Shown here in pieces: positions 46,345-55,139 of a stretch of DNA of 64,000 nucleotides (positions are counted from its first letter, which is position 1; each line of letters starts with the position of its first letter). The notes beneath the pieces are model-generated. The model had not been told where the DNA came from. It was given only the letters and a program-made list of their open reading frames with translations, and ran no database searches. The stretch spans positions 62,001 to 126,000 of the forward strand of contig NZ_JAGGPF010000001.1 in assembly GCF_018613935.1 (NCBI RefSeq). Direction: 5' to 3'. The DNA is from Agromyces sp. ISL-38. Its GTDB lineage: Bacteria; Actinomycetota; Actinomycetes; Actinomycetales; Microbacteriaceae. The position numbers were made by a program, and so were the translations under genes.

Positions 46345-47054
46345 ATCCAGCCGTCACGTACGGCGAGCACACGATCGAGTACTCGCTCGAGCGACGCGAA
46401 CGAGCCACCCTCGAGATCACCGTCACGCCCCACGGTGTGGTCGAGGTCGTCGCGCCTGTCGATGCCCACATCGACGCCGTCGAAGCACGGGTGAGGCGGC
46501 GAGCGCGGTGGATCTTGCGGCAACAGCGCTACTTCGTGCAGTTCCTCCCGCGCACTCCGCCGCGCGAATGGGTGCCCGGGGAGACGCATCTCTATCTCGG
46601 GCGGCAATATCGCCTGCGCATCGGCGAACGAGCTGCGCAGGTTCGGCGGGTGCGACTGATCCGCGGTTTCCTCCTCATCGACGGCTGCGCATTCGACGAC
46701 CGCGACAGCATCGAACGGGTAGTTCGCACGTGGTATCGCCAGCACGCAGACGTGCAGTTCCGTCGCAGACTCGAGGCCTGCGCCGCGCGGTTCCCCGAGG
46801 CATCCCGCCCGACGCCAACGAGCATCCGGCTTCGCGCGATGCCGGCACGCTGGGGATCCATGTCGCCAGGCGGATGCCTCACGCTGAACCCCGAACTGGT
46901 GCACGCCCCGGTCGACGCAATCGACTACGTCATCACGCACGAGCTCTGCCACATGATCGAGCCCCATCATGGGCGGGCATTCTTCGAACTGCTCGGCCGG
47001 ATCATGCCCGACTGGGAGCCTCGCAAACAACGCCTCGAGCGAGCTTTGGCGTAG
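46341..47054 (+). CDS. YgjP-like (DUF45) M48-fold metallopeptidase
   Basis: 237 residues with the zinc motif HELCHMIEPHHGRAF (HExxH plus downstream His) and the family motif RWGSMSPGGCLTLNP. DUF45/YgjP genes are frequently attached to type I restriction operons. They may regulate the nuclease by proteolysis, comparable in logic to ClpXP alleviation, but this is unproven. Its ATGA start overlap with hsdR makes it the last gene of the coupled operon. Confidence 0.9.
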   Translation: MNPAVTYGEHTIEYSLERRERATLEITVTPHGVVEVVAPVDAHIDAVEARVRRRARWILRQQRYFVQFLPRTPPREWVPGETHLYLGRQYRLRIGERAAQVRRVRLIRGFLLIDGCAFDDRDSIERVVRTWYRQHADVQFRRRLEACAARFPEASRPTPTSIRLRAMPARWGSMSPGGCLTLNPELVHAPVDAIDYVITHELCHMIEPHHGRAFFELLGRIMPDWEPRKQRLERALA

Positions 47055-47073
47055 CGGCGTCGGGGCGCTGCGG

Positions 47074-47565
47074 TCAGCCCTTGATGGGGTCGAGCACCTC
47101 GAGCATCGACCCCTGCACGAATCCCGCCCACTCGTAGGCGGCCCGGAGATAGTCGTCGCGGGTCTCGTCGGATTCGTCGCTACCCTCCTCGACGATGCCG
47201 ACCCGCTCGGCGAGGATCAGCCGCAAGTCGGTGAGGAAGGTGAGCCAGCTCCACGCCTCGGCCTGGTCGAGCTCGATCTGCACGAGGCCGGTGTCGTCTT
47301 CGACGGCCGTGGCGTCGCGCACCTGCTGGGCGGCCTGCCGCTTGCCGTCGACGAGGCTGTCGCGCGTGTAGCGAGTGAAGTCCTGAGCAGCTGTGACGTC
47401 GTCGGGATACGCGTTCGGGAGCAGCCGGCCGAGCGCCGGGTCGTCGACCTCGCCGAGCAGGAGCACCGAGTCGACCTGGTCGGCGAGCTCGGAGAGGAGC
47501 ATCGCCTCCTCGGTCTCGAGCACGAGCCGCACCCCCTCGCCGCCGTCGCGGCCCGCGACGATCAT
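47074..47565 (-). CDS. DUF2017 family protein
   Basis: 163 residues. This actinobacterial family sits directly downstream of clpS; sequence marks include LVLETEEAMLLSELADQV and DDYLRAAYEWAGFVQGSMLE. Its start overlaps the clpS stop by 4 bases (ATGA), so the pair is co-translated. Function unknown; the fixed linkage suggests a role in N-end-rule proteolysis or its control. Confidence 0.85.
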   Translation of the reverse strand: MIVAGRDGGEGVRLVLETEEAMLLSELADQVDSVLLLGEVDDPALGRLLPNAYPDDVTAAQDFTRYTRDSLVDGKRQAAQQVRDATAVEDDTGLVQIELDQAEAWSWLTFLTDLRLILAERVGIVEEGSDESDETRDDYLRAAYEWAGFVQGSMLEVLDPIKG

Positions 47566-47852
47566 GGCGCGGCCTTCGACACCGTCGCCTGCAGGCCGTA
47601 GCCGTGCATCGCCTCAGCGTGCCGCTCCATCGCCTCGCGGCTGCCAGTGGCGACGATGGCACGGCCCTCTTGGTGCACACGCAACATGAGCCGCTCGGCC
47701 TCCTCGCGCGGGTAGCCGAAGTAGCTGCGGAACACGTAGCTCACGTAGGTCATGAGGTTGACCGGGTCGTCCCACACGATCGTGCTCCACGGCACGTCGG
47801 TCGCCGTGTGCGCGAGGCCTTCCGTGTCGAGTTGCTCGAGTGTGTCCGTCAT
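47562..47852 (-). CDS. clpS: ATP-dependent Clp protease adaptor ClpS
   Basis: 96 residues. The ClpS core is clear: PWSTIVWDDPVNLMTYVSYVF with the DDPVN substrate-pocket motif, then EAERLMLRVHQEGRAIVATGSREAMERHAEAMHGYG. It delivers proteins with N-degron residues to ClpC/ClpP. ATG 47852 (MTDTLEQLD) is chosen; the upstream open codons lack a ribosome site. Confidence 0.95.
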   Translation of the reverse strand: MTDTLEQLDTEGLAHTATDVPWSTIVWDDPVNLMTYVSYVFRSYFGYPREEAERLMLRVHQEGRAIVATGSREAMERHAEAMHGYGLQATVSKAAP

Positions 47853-47943
47853 CCCACAAGCCTGACACGACCGCTCTCGCGAGGGAACCCGGATGTCGTT
47901 GCGATCGTGCAAACCCGCGTGTCGCGGCGTGTCGCCGCGCACG

Positions 47944-49083
47944 TCAGGGTGCGTCGTCGCGCTTCGTCGACGCCGTCACGGTGAACTTCGCATTGCGGGC
48001 GACCTGGCGCGTGGGGCCGACGAGCCGCTCGAGCAGCGGCCGGTACCGCAGGTGCGAGTTCCACACGCACCACAGTTCGCCGCCGGGGGCGAGCACCCGC
48101 GCGGCATCCGTGAAGAGATGGGCGGCGATTCCCGCGTGCACGGCGGCGTCGCTGTGGAATGGCGGATTCAGCACGACGAGCGGCTCACTCGCGTCGGCGA
48201 GCGGCTCGAGTCCGTCGGCCCGGTGCACGTGCACGCGATCGGCGACGCCGTTCGCCTCCGCCGTCAGGCGAGCGGATGCCGCGGCCGCCGCCGAGCGATC
48301 GCTCGCCGTCACCGAAAGCGCCGACCTCGCGCGCGCGAGCCACGCGGCCACGATCCCGGTTCCGCACGCGAGGTCGACGGCGCTTGCGGCATCCGGAACC
48401 GCGTCGCCGAGCTGCTCGAGCAGGAATCGCGTGCCGATGTCGACGCCCGTGCCCGCGAACACGCCGCCGTGCGCGACGACCGCGAGGTCGAGATCGTCGT
48501 GCCACTCGCTGCGGGGCCATGGCTCGGCCGCCGGGTGCCGCGACGCGCGCGGCCCCGTGGAGGTGAGCACGCGCGACTTCTGCCTGGCGTGGCTCACGTC
48601 GAGCCGCTCGAACCACGCGCCGAGCACGTCGTTCATCGCGAGCGACATGTGCTTGATGCGCCCGCCGGCGACCACGGCGACGTCGGAGGCCGCGTGCGCG
48701 GCGATGAGGCCCGCCACCTCGTCGAGCCGGTCGAGCGACCGCGGCAGGCGCAGCAGCACGAGTCGTGCGCCCGCGACGAGCTCGGGGTCGAGCGGCATCG
48801 ATCGCACGGCGCCCGCGAGGCCGATGCGTTCGGCGTTCTCGGCGAGCGCGCGTTCGCCGGTGATCGGGTCTTGATGCGAGCGGATGCCGCGGGCTCCGGC
48901 CGCCGCGGCGGCGAGCGCGAGTGCGCCGAACGCGTCGTCGATGATGACGAGCTCGCCCGGGCCGGCTGCGCGGATGCGCGCGGCGGCTTCGTCGAGGATC
49001 AGGCGGTCTGCGGCATCCGACGCCTCGAGTCCGTGGCCCTCGACATCGGGATGACGCCGCAGGGCGCCGAAGTCGAAGGCCAT
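47944..49083 (-). CDS. RsmC/RlmG-like class I SAM methyltransferase
   Basis: 379 residues with a tandem methyltransferase-like architecture: a degenerate N-terminal half (ELVIIDDAFGALALAAAA) and an active C-terminal half with motif I AVDLACGTGIVAAWLA and motif IV VVLNPPFHSD. The NPPF motif and the duplicated fold fit 16S/23S rRNA guanine-N2 methyltransferases (RsmC/RlmG). ATG 49083 is the start at the family N-terminus. The 90-base gap towards clpS shows no feature. Confidence 0.85.
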   Translation of the reverse strand: MAFDFGALRRHPDVEGHGLEASDAADRLILDEAAARIRAAGPGELVIIDDAFGALALAAAAAGARGIRSHQDPITGERALAENAERIGLAGAVRSMPLDPELVAGARLVLLRLPRSLDRLDEVAGLIAAHAASDVAVVAGGRIKHMSLAMNDVLGAWFERLDVSHARQKSRVLTSTGPRASRHPAAEPWPRSEWHDDLDLAVVAHGGVFAGTGVDIGTRFLLEQLGDAVPDAASAVDLACGTGIVAAWLARARSALSVTASDRSAAAAASARLTAEANGVADRVHVHRADGLEPLADASEPLVVLNPPFHSDAAVHAGIAAHLFTDAARVLAPGGELWCVWNSHLRYRPLLERLVGPTRQVARNAKFTVTASTKRDDAP

Positions 49084-49172
49084 GCCCCCAAGGGTACGGG
49101 GCCGGGCTGTTCTGGCCGGCCGAGTTGGCGGGGCGACGGCTGCGAGCTTCGTGACGATGAAACTGAGTACGA

Positions 49173-49925
49173 ATGCATGCGTTTCTCCGGCGCGTTTGCT
49201 ACCCTCGGGTCCGCATGCGGGGCGCAATCGAACGACAACCAGCGGAATCGCGCGCGGCCAGGCACTCGGCCGCAGCGCGCGGCGGTCGAGCCCGCACCTC
49301 GAAGCACCGCTCGACCGCCCCCGCCGCCGCGATCGCCGTGATCGCGATCGTCGCAACGCTCGCGCTTGCGCCGGTGACGCCGGCCGGCATCGAGATATCG
49401 GCCGCTGAGACCAGCATCGCCGGGGGTACGGCACAGACGGTGACCGTCGCTCCGGATGTCACGGCGCCGCCGATCTCGCACGAGTCGTACACCGCGGCGA
49501 CCGGCCCCGAGACGCTCATCGCCAACGGCACCAACGAGGACTGGGCGAAGCTCGTGCTCATCTACGGCGACTGGCCGGTGACCGACGAGAACGTCGCCGT
49601 GATCATGCAGTGGATGCGCGAGGAGAACGGCCCCGACAACTGGTGGAACCGCAACAACCCGTTGAACAACGGCCACGGATCGGGCGGCGGCAGCGGGCTC
49701 GGCAGCTACGACAGCCTCGACACCGCCGCGTTCTACGCCGCCGACAACCTGCTCAAGCGCTCGTTCTACACCGCGATCGTCGCGGCGCTCGAAGACGGCA
49801 CGTCGGCCGCGGCCGTGGCGCAGGCGATCTGGGCGTCGCCGTGGGCGTCGAGCCACTACGGCAACGGTGCGAACTGGACGACCTCGCCCGTGCCCATCGT
49901 CGAGGCCCCGGCCTCCGCCTGGTGA
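49173..49925 (+). CDS. Secreted protein with lysozyme-like segment, unknown function
   Basis: Up to 250 residues. A basic N-terminus and a membrane/signal segment (AAAIAVIAIVATLALAPVTPAG) precede a mature domain. The phrase QWMREENGPDNWWNRNNPLNNG resembles the catalytic Glu and Asn-Pro-Leu region of lysozyme/transglycosylase-like folds. The C-terminus has ALEDGTSAAAVAQAIWASPWAS and SHYGNGANW. If active, it cuts peptidoglycan outside the cell; this would fit its place beside vanY, but homology is only by pattern. Start uncertain (ATG 49173 or 49215). Confidence 0.55.
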   Translation: MHAFLRRVCYPRVRMRGAIERQPAESRAARHSAAARGGRARTSKHRSTAPAAAIAVIAIVATLALAPVTPAGIEISAAETSIAGGTAQTVTVAPDVTAPPISHESYTAATGPETLIANGTNEDWAKLVLIYGDWPVTDENVAVIMQWMREENGPDNWWNRNNPLNNGHGSGGGSGLGSYDSLDTAAFYAADNLLKRSFYTAIVAALEDGTSAAAVAQAIWASPWASSHYGNGANWTTSPVPIVEAPASAW

Positions 49926-49963
49926 GGCCCGCCCCGGCGCGATCCTGCTCAACACCGCTACGG

Positions 49964-50563
49964 TCACTCCTGCATCCTCGGATCCTCCGTGGGGTCGGCA
50001 TACACGGGAGGGCAACCACGATCAATCGCCTCGGGACGCAGCTCGTAGTGCCATGGCTCGTTGCCGTAGATCTGGCACAACCCGTACTCGGCGCCGTGCT
50101 CTGACAACCACGCCGTGGCATCGAAGGACCCGATGTCGACCGCGTCCCCGGACACGTGAGCGGACGTACCCGGGGACGCGACCCATCGGGCGGCTTCCTC
50201 TTCAGACCCGTACTCCGAGACCGCCTCCCGGAGAAGCTGACTCTGGTACTCCGCGGAACGCCAGCCGCTGTTGACGGAGAACTCGACGCCGTCGTCAGCG
50301 GCATCCGTCGCCGCTCGGCGCAGGGCCTCGAGCAGATCGGGCTCGACGTTGGCTACGCCGGGATACTCATCATCGAAGACGGTCACGCCGTCAGGCACGG
50401 CGCCGTCATGCTCGGTGATCGCACCGTCTGCCTCGGTCGCCGCTGACGACGCTGACTGAGACGCGAGGGTTCCGATGATCGCAGTGGTGACGACGACCAG
50501 GCCGACCGCGGTTGGCCAGAGAGTCCTGCGGAATCGTGTTCGTGCTGCTGCGCTTCGCGTCAT
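49964..50563 (-). CDS. vanY: VanY-like D,D-carboxypeptidase (peptidase M15)
   Basis: 199 residues: N-terminal membrane segment (LWPTAVGLVVVTTAIIGTLA), then an M15B domain with NSGWRSAEYQSQLL, the zinc motif SAHVSGDAVDIGS (SxHxxGxAxD) and EPWHYELRPE (ExxH). It trims the terminal D-Ala from pentapeptide outside the membrane, removing vancomycin targets that escape the cytoplasmic VanX step. ATG 50563 is fixed by the promoter repeat that ends five bases before it. Divergent from vanR. All catalytic residues are present. Confidence 0.9.
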   Translation of the reverse strand: MTRSAAARTRFRRTLWPTAVGLVVVTTAIIGTLASQSASSAATEADGAITEHDGAVPDGVTVFDDEYPGVANVEPDLLEALRRAATDAADDGVEFSVNSGWRSAEYQSQLLREAVSEYGSEEEAARWVASPGTSAHVSGDAVDIGSFDATAWLSEHGAEYGLCQIYGNEPWHYELRPEAIDRGCPPVYADPTEDPRMQE

Positions 50564-50626
50564 GCTGCCAGTCAAGGCAGGGTGGTGTTGCCAGCCCGTA
50601 TGCGGCTTTCGATACGCCGGCGATAT
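50564..50626. promoter_or_regulatory. Shared van promoter repeat, copy A (vanY/vanR gap)
   Basis: About 59 bases (50568-50626) match 55144-55202 at 52 positions, and each copy ends exactly four bases before a minus-strand ATG (vanY here, vanH there). The outer end holds CGCCGGCG within ATACGCCGGCGATAT, a near-palindrome. It also lies upstream of vanR on the plus strand. It is the best candidate for a VanR binding region. Confidence 0.7.
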
Positions 50627-50650
50627 GCATCGGCTCCTAGCATTGCGAGT

Positions 50651-51346
50651 ATGCGCGTGTTGGTCGTCGAGGATGAGCCCTACATGGCAGAAGCCATCCG
50701 TGATGGGCTGCGCCTGGAAGCGATCGCAGCGGACATCGCTGGGGATGGGGATGCTGCGCTGGAGCTGCTGAGCATCAACGCCTACGACATCGCCGTCCTC
50801 GACCGCGACATCCCCGGACCCTCCGGTGACGAGATCGCCGAAAGCATCGTCGCCTCCGGCAGCGGCATGCCGATCCTGATGCTCACCGCTGCCGACCGGC
50901 TCGACGACAAGGCGTCCGGATTCGGGCTCGGAGCAGACGACTACCTCACCAAGCCGTTCGAACTTCGAGAGCTCGTGCTCAGGCTCAGAGCACTCGACCG
51001 GAGGCGCGCACACAACAGACCGCCCGTGCGAGAGCTCGCAGGCCTGCGTCTGGACCCGTTCCGCCGCGAGGTCTACCGGGACGGCCGGTACGTCGCGCTC
51101 ACGCGCAAGCAGTTCGCCGTGCTCGAAGTTCTCGTCGCCGCCGAAGGCGGAGTCATCAGCGCCGAAGAGCTGCTGGAACGGGCATGGGACGAGAACGCCG
51201 ACCCGTTCACCAACGCGGTGCGGATCACCGTCTCGGCACTTCGCAAGCGGCTCGGCGAACCCTGGATCATCTCCACGGTGCCCGGCGTGGGCTACCGCAT
51301 CGACCCAGAATCGGACGCCGGCAGTGAGGAAGTCGAGCGTGGATAG
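50651..51346 (+). CDS. vanR: VanR-type OmpR-family response regulator
   Basis: 231 residues. The receiver has phospho-acceptor Asp in VLDRDIPGPSGDE, Thr in MLTAADRLDD and Lys in LTKPFELREL. The OmpR-type winged helix ends in ALRKRLGEPWIISTVPGVGYRI. Context makes it the activator of the van genes. ATG 50651 (MRVLVVEDEP) is the family start; the ribosome site is poor (TTGCGAG). It overlaps vanS. Confidence 0.92.
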   Translation: MRVLVVEDEPYMAEAIRDGLRLEAIAADIAGDGDAALELLSINAYDIAVLDRDIPGPSGDEIAESIVASGSGMPILMLTAADRLDDKASGFGLGADDYLTKPFELRELVLRLRALDRRRAHNRPPVRELAGLRLDPFRREVYRDGRYVALTRKQFAVLEVLVAAEGGVISAEELLERAWDENADPFTNAVRITVSALRKRLGEPWIISTVPGVGYRIDPESDAGSEEVERG

Positions 51347-52427
51347 AGCGCCTGGGTTGAGCGTTCGCCTCAAGCTCACCCTCAGCTACGCGGGATTCCT
51401 CATGATCGCAGGTGCCCTGCTGCTCGCGGTCGTGTGGGTGTTCCTCCTGCGCTACGTCCCGGACGGTCCGATCATGGCCATCGGGGGCGGCGTGCCCAAC
51501 CGCGACGACCTCGTGCGCGCCTTCGTCCCGGCCGTAGCCTGGGCGCTGGTCTTCCTGCTGGTGTTCGGGCTGCTGGGAGGGTGGATCCTCGCCGGCCGCA
51601 TGCTCGTGCCCCTCGCCCGGATCAGGGACGCCACACGCAGGGCGGGCAACGGGTCACTCTCGTACCGGATCGAGCTGGAAGGCCGGAATGACGAGTTCCG
51701 CGAGCTCGCCGACAGCTTCGACGCCATGCTCGCACAGCTCGAAGCGCACGTCGCAGAACAGCAGCGGTTCGCAGCGAACGCCTCGCACGAATTGCGTACT
51801 CCGCTGGCGATCACGCAGACGCTCCTCGACGTCGCCCGCCACGATCCGAACGGCAATGCCGAGCTCGTCGAACGCCTCCACGCCGTCAACGCCCGAGCGA
51901 TCGAGCTCACCGAAGCGCTGCTCCTGCTCAGCCGCGCCGACCAGCGGTCCTTCACCCGAGAACACGTCGACCTCTCCCTCTTGGCAGAGGAGGCCACCGA
52001 AACACTTCTTCCCCTCGCAGAACTGCACGGCGTCACCATCGAGACTGGCGGGGACATCGCCCCCGCCATCGGCTCGCATGCGCTCCTGCTGCAGATGACC
52101 ACGAACCTCCTGCACAACGCCATCGTCCACAACCTCCCCGCGCGCGGCACCATTCAGGTCGACACCGCCATGGGCCCCGGGTCCGTCATGCTGACGGTCG
52201 AGAACAGCGGCGAGATGCTCACTCCGCAACTGGTCTCGACCCTCACCGAGCCGTTCCAGCGCGGCACCGGACGCATACGCGTTCACCACGCAGGTGTCGG
52301 CCTCGGCCTGGCAATCGTCAAGAGCATCACCAAAGCACACGACGGGAACCTCACGATCACTCCCCGGGCCGATGGCGGGCTCCGCGTCACCGTGCAACTA
52401 CCAGCCGCGCCCCAGAGGCCAATGTGA
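51339..52427 (+). CDS. vanS: VanS-type sensor histidine kinase
   Basis: About 362 residues: two membrane segments (~13-35 and ~60-85) with a short outer loop (~25 residues), HAMP linker, phospho-acceptor box [17 protein letters not shown]-box [11 protein letters not shown] and G2 [10 protein letters not shown]. All kinase motifs are intact. The short outer loop resembles the S. coelicolor-type VanS that senses glycopeptides directly. GTG 51339 has GAGGAA 6 bases upstream; GTG 51324 is an alternative. The last 41 bases overlap the 3' end of vanX on the other strand. Confidence 0.9.
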   Translation: MDRAPGLSVRLKLTLSYAGFLMIAGALLLAVVWVFLLRYVPDGPIMAIGGGVPNRDDLVRAFVPAVAWALVFLLVFGLLGGWILAGRMLVPLARIRDATRRAGNGSLSYRIELEGRNDEFRELADSFDAMLAQLEAHVAEQQRFAANASHELRTPLAITQTLLDVARHDPNGNAELVERLHAVNARAIELTEALLLLSRADQRSFTREHVDLSLLAEEATETLLPLAELHGVTIETGGDIAPAIGSHALLLQMTTNLLHNAIVHNLPARGTIQVDTAMGPGSVMLTVENSGEMLTPQLVSTLTEPFQRGTGRIRVHHAGVGLGLAIVKSITKAHDGNLTITPRADGGLRVTVQLPAAPQRPM

Positions 52428-53029
52428 TGGGAAAGTCGAAATAGGTGTCGGGATACGGTTCGTTCCGCAGCGTGTAGTGCCACCACTCGGCCGCGTAGGA
52501 ACTGAACCCGCAGGCCTCCATGATCGAACGCAGGTGTCGACGGTTTCGGGCCCTCGGCATCTGGGATTCCCTCGGCTCCGTGATGTGAGACCGAATCCAT
52601 CAGGTCATGGTCGCCACCCATGGCAACGAGTTCGCCGGTCGCCAGGTGGTAGAGCGTCAAGTCCACGGTGCTGCCCCGGCTGTGGCCCGACTTCGCGGCC
52701 ACATAGCCGAGCTCGAACATCTCGGATCTGTCGATGTTCGGATAGTGCCGTGCCTTCGTCCGGCCATCCTCCGGCTGCCGTGACCAGCGCAGGAAGCTCT
52801 CCACGGCATGCTGAGGGCGATATCCATCCCACAGGAGCAAGCCGAAGCCATAGGATGCCGCTCTGTCGCGCGCGCCCTCCAGAGCTCCACACAGAGCCCT
52901 CGTGCCGACGACCCGATTGGCGAGGTATCCGTCGACAGGCTTGCCGGTGAAATTGTCCCAGGTGGCGTACTTCGCGTCCCAGCGTATTCCGGGAACCAGC
53001 TCGTCCACGAAGACGAAGTCGTCGTTCAT
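52387..53029 (-). pseudogene. vanX: VanX-type D-Ala-D-Ala dipeptidase, frameshifted
   Basis: The first ~155 residues are normal VanX: GLLLWDGYRPQHAVESFL, the zinc motif SGHSRGSTVDLTLYH and [18 protein letters not shown]. At about 52549-52554 one extra G (minus strand GAGGGCCCG instead of GAG GCC CGA) shifts the frame. The family C-terminus continues perfectly in the other frame: [16 protein letters not shown], then [15 protein letters not shown] with the catalytic Glu and third zinc ligand His. As read, translation runs to 52283 with an unrelated tail (248 residues), so the enzyme should be inactive. Start overlaps vanA by 4 bases (ATGA). Confidence 0.85.
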
Positions 53030-54066
53030 CGACGTTGTCCGCTCAGTGCGAATGACACCAGCAGGTCGATCACCTCGGCAAGCGGGAGCTCGGCGGCCGC
53101 CATCATTCGCGGGTAGCGGCTGTACGAGGTCATGCCTGGGAAGGTGTTGACCTCGTTGAGTACGACCTGGCCGTCGTCCGTCAGGAACATGTCCACCCGT
53201 GCGAGTCCCCTGCATCCCAATGCGCGATAGATGGCTTTCGCCGTCTGCTGCACGAGGAGGCGCGCGTCTGCGGTGATGTCGGCGGGAACGGCCACGGTCG
53301 AGTTCTCGGAGCCGACTTCGGGCGCGCTCTCCTGATGGATCCTGAAGAAGCCGTGCGACAGACGGATTTGATCCACCTCGCCGACGACCAGCTCCGTGTC
53401 GGTCTCGAGCACCGCGCATCCGACCTCGCTGCCGGAGACCGCCTCCTCGATCAGCACCTTCGCGTCGTACTGTCGTGCGGCTTCCACCGCGCTCGGCAGG
53501 TCTTCCTCTCGATCCACGCGACTGACGCCGAAGGACGATCCCGATCGGGCCGGCTTCACGAATACGGGATACGTCAGTCGGTCGGGGTCGACGTGCCCGT
53601 CGCCCGTGACCGTCCAGAACCTCGGGGTCGCGATTCCTGCGCTTCGAACGACGAGATACGCAAGGGACTTGTCCATGCACAGCGCAGAGCTTTGGACATC
53701 GCACCCCACATAGGGGATGCCGGAGAGGTCCAACAGGCCCTGGATGGCGCCGTCCTCACCGAGTGTGCCGTGCAGCACCGGAAGCGCCACGTCCAGGTGG
53801 ACCGTGTCGTATCGGCCATCCGTCTGGACAAGCAATCCGTGGACGCCTCTGTCCGGTGACAGCATCGCCGGACGGCCGTTGCCGTTCTCCCAGCCCGCGT
53901 CAGGGCTCTCGCACAGCTTCCACTCGCCGCTCCTGGTGATCCCGACGAAGAACGGTTCGTACTTGCCGAAGTCGAGGTTTCGTGCGACCTCTTGCGCAGA
54001 CTTGACTGACACGGGGTGCTCTTCCGAGGCCCCTCCGAATATGACCGCGAGCTTCCACCGACTCAT
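53026..54066 (-). CDS. vanA: VanA-type D-alanine-D-lactate ligase
   Basis: 346-residue ATP-grasp ligase. VanA hallmarks: HPVSVKSAQEVARNL at the N-terminus, KPARSGSSFGVSRV, the omega loop with GFFRIHQES (the His that selects D-lactate over D-alanine at the second site) and GLARVDMFLTDDG ... LNEVNTFPGMTSYSRYPRM. It builds D-Ala-D-Lac for peptidoglycan precursors with low vancomycin affinity. Its start overlaps the vanH stop and its stop overlaps the vanX start, both as ATGA. Confidence 0.95.
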   Translation of the reverse strand: MSRWKLAVIFGGASEEHPVSVKSAQEVARNLDFGKYEPFFVGITRSGEWKLCESPDAGWENGNGRPAMLSPDRGVHGLLVQTDGRYDTVHLDVALPVLHGTLGEDGAIQGLLDLSGIPYVGCDVQSSALCMDKSLAYLVVRSAGIATPRFWTVTGDGHVDPDRLTYPVFVKPARSGSSFGVSRVDREEDLPSAVEAARQYDAKVLIEEAVSGSEVGCAVLETDTELVVGEVDQIRLSHGFFRIHQESAPEVGSENSTVAVPADITADARLLVQQTAKAIYRALGCRGLARVDMFLTDDGQVVLNEVNTFPGMTSYSRYPRMMAAAELPLAEVIDLLVSFALSGQRR

Positions 54067-55139
54067 GCTGCACGGCCTTCGAACTCGAGGCAATTCAGAA
54101 TGGTGTTCTCGACCGTGTCGCGCAGGGCGTGCTCCGTGAAATAGGCGGTGTGCGGAGTGATGAGCACATTCGGCAGCCGCTGCAGTCGCAGGACGAGTCG
54201 GCTTTCGATCGGCCTGTTCCGCCGGTCGGTGTAGAAGATGCCTTCCTCACCCTCGAGGACGTCGAGCGCCGCACCGCCGAGCTTGCCGCTCTCCAGCGCG
54301 GAAAGCAGGGACTCGGTATCGAGAAGCGAACCGCGGCCCGTGTTGACGATGATCGCGCCATGCTTCATCTGCTCGAACCGCTGACGATCCAGGAGATGTC
54401 TCGTCTCCGCACTGAGTGGCGTATGGAGCGTGACGAGGTCGCTCCGCTGGAGCAGCTCGTCAAGATCGACGTAATCCGCAGTGGTCTTGGGATTGCGGTC
54501 GTAGGCCAGTACGCGGCAGCCGAAGCCCCGCAGCCTGTCGACGACTGCTGCACCGATGCGGCCTGTTCCGATGACTCCGACCGTCATGTCGCGGAGTTCC
54601 CTGCCGCGCACGCGATTCAGCCTGAAGTCATGAGCTTCTGCGCGGGTGATGATCGATCGTGCGTTCCGCAGCGCCATCAACATCAGCATCAGCGTGTAGT
54701 CGGCGACGCCGTCTGGCGAGTACACGACACCCTCGACCGAGATGCCGACGCTCCGCGCGAAGTCCACGTCGATGTGGTCGTGCCCCGTGCTCCTGGTGGA
54801 GATGTAGGCGACGCCGGCTTCGCTGAGCGAGCGAAGCGTTGAATTGGCGATCGGAGTCTTGTGGCCGACACTGATGCATCGATTCCCGATTGCCAGCCCG
54901 ATATTCACCTCGGATACCGCCGTGTCGATGATCGTCGGGGTGACGCCGAAACGAGGCGCCACCTCGCGGAACACGACGGCCTCGTCCCGCCCGCATCCGT
55001 AGATCGAGATTCCCGTTCTCGGGACGACGGCGTCTGCCTCACCAAGCGCATCACGGCGGTCGAGGGCAGTTGACGAGGACGACGCCATCAGCGATCGGAT
55101 GCCGGGGGGCGCTGTTCGTGCATGTTCGCGGTAGGCCAT
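54063..55139 (-). CDS. vanH: VanH-type D-lactate dehydrogenase
   Basis: 358 residues of the D-2-hydroxyacid dehydrogenase family: substrate Arg in ISTRSTGHDHID, NAD motif VIGTGRIGAAVVDRL, VNTGRGSLLDTESL and catalytic His in ITPHTAYFTEHAL. It reduces pyruvate to the D-lactate used by VanA. ATG 55139 has TGGAGG directly upstream and is set by the shared promoter repeat; this leaves an unusually long ~25-residue N-terminal lead (AYREHARTAPPGIRSL), so an internal start near ATG 55088 is possible. Confidence 0.93.
   Translation of the reverse strand: MAYREHARTAPPGIRSLMASSSSTALDRRDALGEADAVVPRTGISIYGCGRDEAVVFREVAPRFGVTPTIIDTAVSEVNIGLAIGNRCISVGHKTPIANSTLRSLSEAGVAYISTRSTGHDHIDVDFARSVGISVEGVVYSPDGVADYTLMLMLMALRNARSIITRAEAHDFRLNRVRGRELRDMTVGVIGTGRIGAAVVDRLRGFGCRVLAYDRNPKTTADYVDLDELLQRSDLVTLHTPLSAETRHLLDRQRFEQMKHGAIIVNTGRGSLLDTESLLSALESGKLGGAALDVLEGEEGIFYTDRRNRPIESRLVLRLQRLPNVLITPHTAYFTEHALRDTVENTILNCLEFEGRAA

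Noticed and set aside
52283..53029. Programmed frameshift in vanX
   Set aside because: No slippery heptamer or downstream structure is apparent and VanX is not known to use frameshifting; a point insertion or sequencing error is simpler.
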